The position numbers and the translations under genes were made by a program. Below are positions 34,894-37,979 of a stretch of 37,979 bases of DNA, one piece after another. The stretch comes from Candidatus Limihabitans stercoravium (GTDB lineage Bacteria; Bacillota; Clostridia; Christensenellales; CAG-314), in assembly GCA_018715495.1 (NCBI GenBank), contig DVLO01000042.1:1-37979 (forward strand), read 5' to 3'. The notes below the pieces were generated by a model. It had not been told where the DNA came from. It saw only the letters and a program-made list of their open reading frames with translations, and ran no database searches. How positions within the stretch are numbered: position 1 is the stretch's first letter; the number at the start of each line of letters is the position of its first letter.

Positions 34894-35340
34894 ATGCAAT
34901 TGGGAAACAACCTGTTCAATGCAAGAAAAAAGAGTGGTCTTTCGCAGGAAGAAGTGGCGGAAATACTTGGGGTCACAAGACAAACGGTTTCCAAGTGGGA
35001 AACAGACGAAACGCTTCCTGACATCAGACAGGCTAAACGTATGGCGTTGCTGTACAATCTGTCGCTTGACGAATTGATCAGTTTCGACGTTGATGTAAAG
35101 CAAATTGAAGAAATGATAGAAAAAACTACCGACGAAGTACAAAACAAGGTGGATTGGACAAAGGTGTGGAGCAAGAAATATCCCATACTTGCCCGATACC
35201 AAGGAGAAGTTCAAACGGAAATATACGCTAGGGAACTTGACAAGTTGTTGTGCGACATAGAAAAGCGGTACGGCTACTCAAGGTTGGACAGTCTGCTTGT
35301 CCTTAAAGACATCCTGGCGCATATATGGAATAAAAAGTAG
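34894..35340 (+). CDS. XRE-family transcriptional regulator
   Basis: The product has 148 residues. The helix-turn-helix covers about residues 5-60 (LFNARKKSGLSQEEVAEILG, then VTRQTVSKWETDETLPDI). The C-terminal part (about 65-148) is helical and charged and has no membrane segment; I do not recognise it. AAGGAGAAAACGGAC precedes the ATG. The promoter carries an inverted repeat that may be its own operator. It is divergent from the membrane-anchored XRE gene about 320 bases away. The target genes are unknown. Confidence 0.88.
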   Translation: MQLGNNLFNARKKSGLSQEEVAEILGVTRQTVSKWETDETLPDIRQAKRMALLYNLSLDELISFDVDVKQIEEMIEKTTDEVQNKVDWTKVWSKKYPILARYQGEVQTEIYARELDKLLCDIEKRYGYSRLDSLLVLKDILAHIWNKK

Positions 35341-35348
35341 ACTGTTAC

Positions 35349-35426
35349 TTGCTTTTGGGGGTGCTGAGTTTTATTACTTTAGCGGTGTTTGTCGGATTTG
35401 TCGTAGTGATGAGGTGCACAAAGTGA
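35349..35426 (+). CDS. Possible 25-residue membrane peptide
   Basis: A short frame from TTG 35349, 8 bases after the XRE stop, reads a single hydrophobic segment (LLGVLSFITLAVFVGFVVVM) ending in RCTK. It could be a one-segment micropeptide translated after the XRE gene. No clear ribosome site is present and the start is not ATG, so support is weak. Confidence 0.25.
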   Translation: MLLGVLSFITLAVFVGFVVVMRCTK

Positions 35427-35536
35427 AAGTGTAATCTTTTCACAACAAATAGTAAAACGGGCTAGAAGATGATTTGTATTTCTAACTAAAGGTATTGTTT
35501 GTGCTGTAGATCAATGGTCTTATTTTCAAACCGGTA

Positions 35537-35565
35537 TTGACAATGGCTGTCGGATAGCATATAAT
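35537..35565 (+). promoter_or_regulatory. Consensus promoter of the 70-residue protein gene
   Basis: TTGACA (35537-35542) and TATAAT (35560-35565) are perfect and spaced by 17 bases. The leader is about 25 bases. Confidence 0.9.
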
Positions 35566-35595
35566 TTTGTTACAAAGCAACAAAGGAGGGCTATC

Positions 35596-35808
35596 ATGAG
35601 AAAAGTATTGCAAAATCCGAAGTATGGCGAAGTTGTTGTTGAAATGGACAATACCAATCAATGGCATGTCTTTGTCAATGGCAAAGAACTTGAAAGACGT
35701 GGTAACAACTTTTTTGAAATCCAACCGGGAAACACTGTTACAATCAGTCAGAGCATAAACGGAAAAGCGTATTTTTCCGTAGATGGTCAAAGTTGCGAAA
35801 TTTCCTGA
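35596..35808 (+). CDS. Small hypothetical protein, 70 residues
   Basis: I do not recognise this protein. It has no signal peptide or membrane segment and looks rich in beta strands (EVVVEM, WHVFVNG, NTVTISQ, KAYFSVDG). It carries one Cys near the C-terminus. AAAGGAGGG before the ATG and a perfect promoter indicate that it is a real, expressed gene. It stands alone between the XRE gene and a terminator about 150 bases downstream. The function cannot be inferred. Confidence 0.78.
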   Translation: MRKVLQNPKYGEVVVEMDNTNQWHVFVNGKELERRGNNFFEIQPGNTVTISQSINGKAYFSVDGQSCEIS

Positions 35809-35959
35809 AAAACAATTTAACAGTTGATGATGCCCCCATCTTGGGTGAAATTGGCAGCGGTTGCTGTGAATTGCCGACGGGAACGTGGTGCGTCTGCATG
35901 TTTTTGTTGCTCTTTCAAATTGAATAACTAACTATCGAATGTAGCTAATTTAATCAATG

Positions 35960-36000
35960 AAAAACAGTCATTTGCACATTGTCAAATGACTGTTTTTTTT
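35960..36000. terminator. Strong bidirectional terminator
   Basis: AAAAACAGTCATTTG pairs perfectly over 15 bp with CAAATGACTGTTTTT around CACATTGT, followed by more T. It may end the unit of the 70-residue gene on the plus strand and limit transcription arriving on the minus strand. Confidence 0.9.
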
Positions 36001-36007
36001 AGTTGAT

Positions 36008-36154
36008 ATGGTGGAACTGAAAGCCGCAAAAACGCACACAGTATTATATCAGATAAACAGAACGGAATACTATTGCCAAGTCGATTTGCCGCTTTCAGAT
36101 TATCCGCTATACGGCAAACAATTAGTCGCAATAAATGTACGGAATAATATATAA
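36008..36154 (+). CDS. Short open frame of 48 residues, possible gene remnant
   Basis: A frame from ATG 36008 reads MVELKAAKTHTVLYQINRTE and ends KQLVAINVRN-NI at 36154. Codon choice and composition look coding, but no ribosome site or promoter is present and it begins right after a terminator. It may be the remnant of a larger gene cut by past recombination. It abuts the end of the convergent hypothetical gene. I do not recognise it. Confidence 0.35.
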   Translation: MVELKAAKTHTVLYQINRTEYYCQVDLPLSDYPLYGKQLVAINVRNNI

Positions 36155-36529
36155 CTAATCTATAATTTTGAGTATATTTTTCTCAACTAATGCAACAGGA
36201 TAACGAGTCATACCTTGTTTGACTCCATTTTTCCCGAATATTTTTTCGATTGTTCCCTTGTTTCTAACTGTCATTCCTTGTATAACTTTTCCGTCAACAC
36301 TTTTTCTTCTTATCGTAATACAGTTTTCATCGTATTCTTCAAGAAATTTAACGGCAATTATTACTTTTCCATTTTGTTGCGCTGTTAAAAGTTGTGCAAA
36401 CTTAAAATTACCCGTATCCTCAACCAGTTTACATGCTTCCGCGTTGAAGTCAAGCTGTCCTCTTCCTATACTTACAAATGCTGATGAACGTCCGTCTGCT
36501 TGTTTGATTTTTACAACTTGCCATTCCAT
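36155..36529 (-). CDS. Hypothetical protein, 124 residues
   Basis: I do not recognise this protein. The start at ATG 36529 (MEWQVVKIKQADGRSSAFVS) has AAAGAGGAGAAT upstream and is better than a longer frame to 36604, which would cover the promoter. No membrane segment is visible. It is rich in Lys and Val and contains KFAQLLTAQQNGKVIIAVKF and RNKGTIEKIFGKNGVKQGM. Its promoter is perfect. It lies next to the recombinase, so it may belong to a mobile element or mark its edge. Confidence 0.78.
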   Translation of the reverse strand: MEWQVVKIKQADGRSSAFVSIGRGQLDFNAEACKLVEDTGNFKFAQLLTAQQNGKVIIAVKFLEEYDENCITIRRKSVDGKVIQGMTVRNKGTIEKIFGKNGVKQGMTRYPVALVEKNILKIID

Positions 36530-36562
36530 GATAATTCTCCTCTTTGAGTTTTTATTGTCTAT

Positions 36563-36591
36563 ATTATATGCTATATTTTTATTAATGTCAA
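36563..36591 (-). promoter_or_regulatory. Consensus promoter of the 124-residue protein gene
   Basis: On the minus strand TTGACA (36586-36591) and TATAAT (36563-36568) are perfect and spaced by 17 bases. The rest of the gap up to 36796 is AT-rich with no gene. Confidence 0.9.
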
Positions 36592-36796
36592 TGCTTTTCC
36601 GCAAAAACGCTAATACTTTTATTAATTACTTATTTTATTTCTTGTATTGCTAACAGAGTGTTGCTTTTTATATTAGGTTTATTCCCTTATTGATAAGATA
36701 TTTTAAAACGGTAACACGTGAAAATGTATATTTTATCTCTGTTAAGTATAATTGTTCAGTATCAAACTCATTACGTGAACGAAAATGCCCGAAAAT

Positions 36797-36823
36797 GAAA
36801 AAGAAACCGACAAAGCGGTTTCT
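36797..36823 (-). terminator. Terminator of the recombinase gene
   Basis: AGAAACCG (36802-36809) pairs with CGGTTTCT (36816-36823) and a T-rich tract follows on the minus strand. It overlaps the stop codon. Confidence 0.8.
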
Positions 36824-37979
36824 AATTCTGACATAAACGCAGAGTGTGCGTATACGTCGCGTTTGGTGGAGTTGTTCCGTCCAAATCCGAACCTAATTCG
36901 GCGGTGATTTCGTCTATTGTGGCTGTTTTTGAGCCGTCTTTGTAGTTAAATGTGAATACTACCTTGTCATCATAGACGAACACGGCGTTCACAAAGCTCT
37001 CGACTAGTCGTTTTCGGCTTGCAATGTCAGTCAAATCAGCGTCGCGGAATTTGCTTATCCAAAAGGCAATGTGTTCCTTTGTAATCCTCGGCTTTTGTAA
37101 TTCCTCGCTATAAATGGCGACTTTCAGTTCTTCCTTTTCCTGTTCTAATGCTTCAAGCCGCTCTTTTGTAGAGGGAGTGAGTATACCTTGCTGTATTGCG
37201 TTCAGCATATTCTGTATGCCGTTCTCTATCTCTTTCAGGCGCCCGTTGAGTTGCGGCAGCTTGGAGTTCTCCTGTGCGAGAATGTTGAGTATCGCATCGG
37301 CAATGTGGTCAATGAGTTCGTCGTCCATGACAATTTTCATGATGTAATGAATGACGGCATTCTCGATCCAATCTTTCTTTACGGGCTTTTTGTCGCATCC
37401 CATCTTGCGCTTGGCATGGGAGCACTTATAATAGCGATGAACGGTTCCCGTGTGGCTCCTGCCGCTCTCTCCGACCATGAACGTGCCGCATTTGCCGCAA
37501 AACAGCCGAGTCGTCAAGATATAGTCGTCCTCCGCTTTGCGCATGGCGGGGGCCTTTTGATTTCTCGCCATGATCTCCTGCACGCGATTGAACAGATCTT
37601 CGGAGACGATGGGCGGAATGGCGTCGGGGATCATCATATCGCGGAATTTGTACTCTCCGATATACCGCCTGTTTTTGAGAAGGTAGTGGACGACGTTGAG
37701 CGTGATCTTGTTTCCCTGCGTCGTGCGAATGCCGCGCCGCGTCAGGTCTTTGGCAATATCGGTCATTCTTTCGCCGTCGGCATAGCGGGTAAAAATTTCC
37801 ACGACGACGGGAGCGGTCGTTTCGTCAATTTCCAGGCGCTGATCTTTCATGCGATAGCCGAATGTCAGCCCGCCGCCGTTCATCTTGCCCTTTAAGGCGT
37901 TTTCCGTCAAGCCGCGCCCGATTTTTTCGGAGAGATCGACCGAATAGTATTCTGCCCAGCCCTCAAGCATCGATTCGAG
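36822..37979 (-). CDS. Large serine recombinase, N-terminal part outside the window
   Basis: These recombinases integrate and excise mobile elements through a Ser nucleophile. The frame is open to the window edge; about 385 residues are visible and the catalytic domain lies outside. The visible part begins SMLEGWAEYYSVDLSEKIGR, the end of the catalytic domain. The recombinase domain follows with GYRMKDQRLEIDETTAPVVV and HYLLKNRRYIGEYKFRDMMI. A zinc ribbon reads CGKCGTFMVG and later YYKCSHAKRKMGC. A coiled-coil region follows (LEALEQEKEELKV). GC content is visibly higher than in the neighbours, which suggests transfer. An attachment site would be expected near its 3' end. Confidence 0.92.
   Translation of the reverse strand, partial: LESMLEGWAEYYSVDLSEKIGRGLTENALKGKMNGGGLTFGYRMKDQRLEIDETTAPVVVEIFTRYADGERMTDIAKDLTRRGIRTTQGNKITLNVVHYLLKNRRYIGEYKFRDMMIPDAIPPIVSEDLFNRVQEIMARNQKAPAMRKAEDDYILTTRLFCGKCGTFMVGESGRSHTGTVHRYYKCSHAKRKMGCDKKPVKKDWIENAVIHYIMKIVMDDELIDHIADAILNILAQENSKLPQLNGRLKEIENGIQNMLNAIQQGILTPSTKERLEALEQEKEELKVAIYSEELQKPRITKEHIAFWISKFRDADLTDIASRKRLVESFVNAVFVYDDKVVFTFNYKDGSKTATIDEITAELGSDLDGTTPPNATYTHTLRLCQN

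Overview
The window looks like a contig from an uncultured anaerobic Firmicute, probably of class Clostridia. It carries pyruvate:ferredoxin oxidoreductase, a monomeric [FeFe] hydrogenase, a thioredoxin reductase that lacks the NADPH signature, the Firmicutes order ecfA1-ecfA2-ecfT-truA-rplM-rpsI, a long-form ribosome hibernation factor and a NfeD-FloA pair. Many promoters match TTGACA-17-TATAAT closely, and most genes have strong AGGAG ribosome binding sites. No species can be named from the sequence.

Layout. (1) Positions 1 to about 817: an IS30-family element cut by the window edge. (2) 881-4363 (-): pyruvate:ferredoxin oxidoreductase, separated from the IS by a terminator. (3) 4743-9188 (+): ECF transporter energy module, tRNA pseudouridine synthase, ribosomal proteins L13 and S9. 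(4) 9373-14604 (+): FAD thioredoxin reductase, phosphoglucosamine mutase, cation diffusion facilitator, and an overlapping thyA-folA pair. (5) 14674-19289 (+): MATE exporter, a nitroreductase broken by one in-frame TAA, and a Ca2+-type P-ATPase. (6) 19370-24610 (+): ClpC, hibernation factor, NfeD, FloA and a small membrane protein, which together resemble a proteostasis and membrane stress group. (7) 24757-26199 (+): [FeFe] hydrogenase, convergent with a GH2 beta-galactosidase (26294-29191, -). (8) 29539-36529: an accessory region with a PH-domain membrane protein, two tandem 254-bp non-coding repeats, tRNA-Val(CAC), small membrane proteins, a frameshifted DUF2284 gene, a GNAT acetyltransferase, two divergent XRE regulators and small hypotheticals, with long AT-rich gaps. 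(9) 36822-37979 (-): a large serine recombinase, incomplete at the window edge and visibly richer in GC, marking the start of an integrated element to the right.

How the genes fit together. Pyruvate oxidation by the oxidoreductase yields reduced ferredoxin, which the hydrogenase could use. The thioredoxin reductase may also draw on it, because it lacks the GGGDSA and HRRxxxR motifs that mark NADPH-dependent enzymes. thyA-folA couples dTMP synthesis to folate recycling. ECF transporters bring in vitamins for such pathways, but no substrate-binding S component is visible here.

The least explained parts are the 254-bp tandem repeat with four copies of an 11-bp motif beside a promoter, the ferredoxin-type thioredoxin reductase, two genes broken by single lesions (nitroreductase and DUF2284), and the recombinase boundary. 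I did not find a clear multi-gene defence or other new system.
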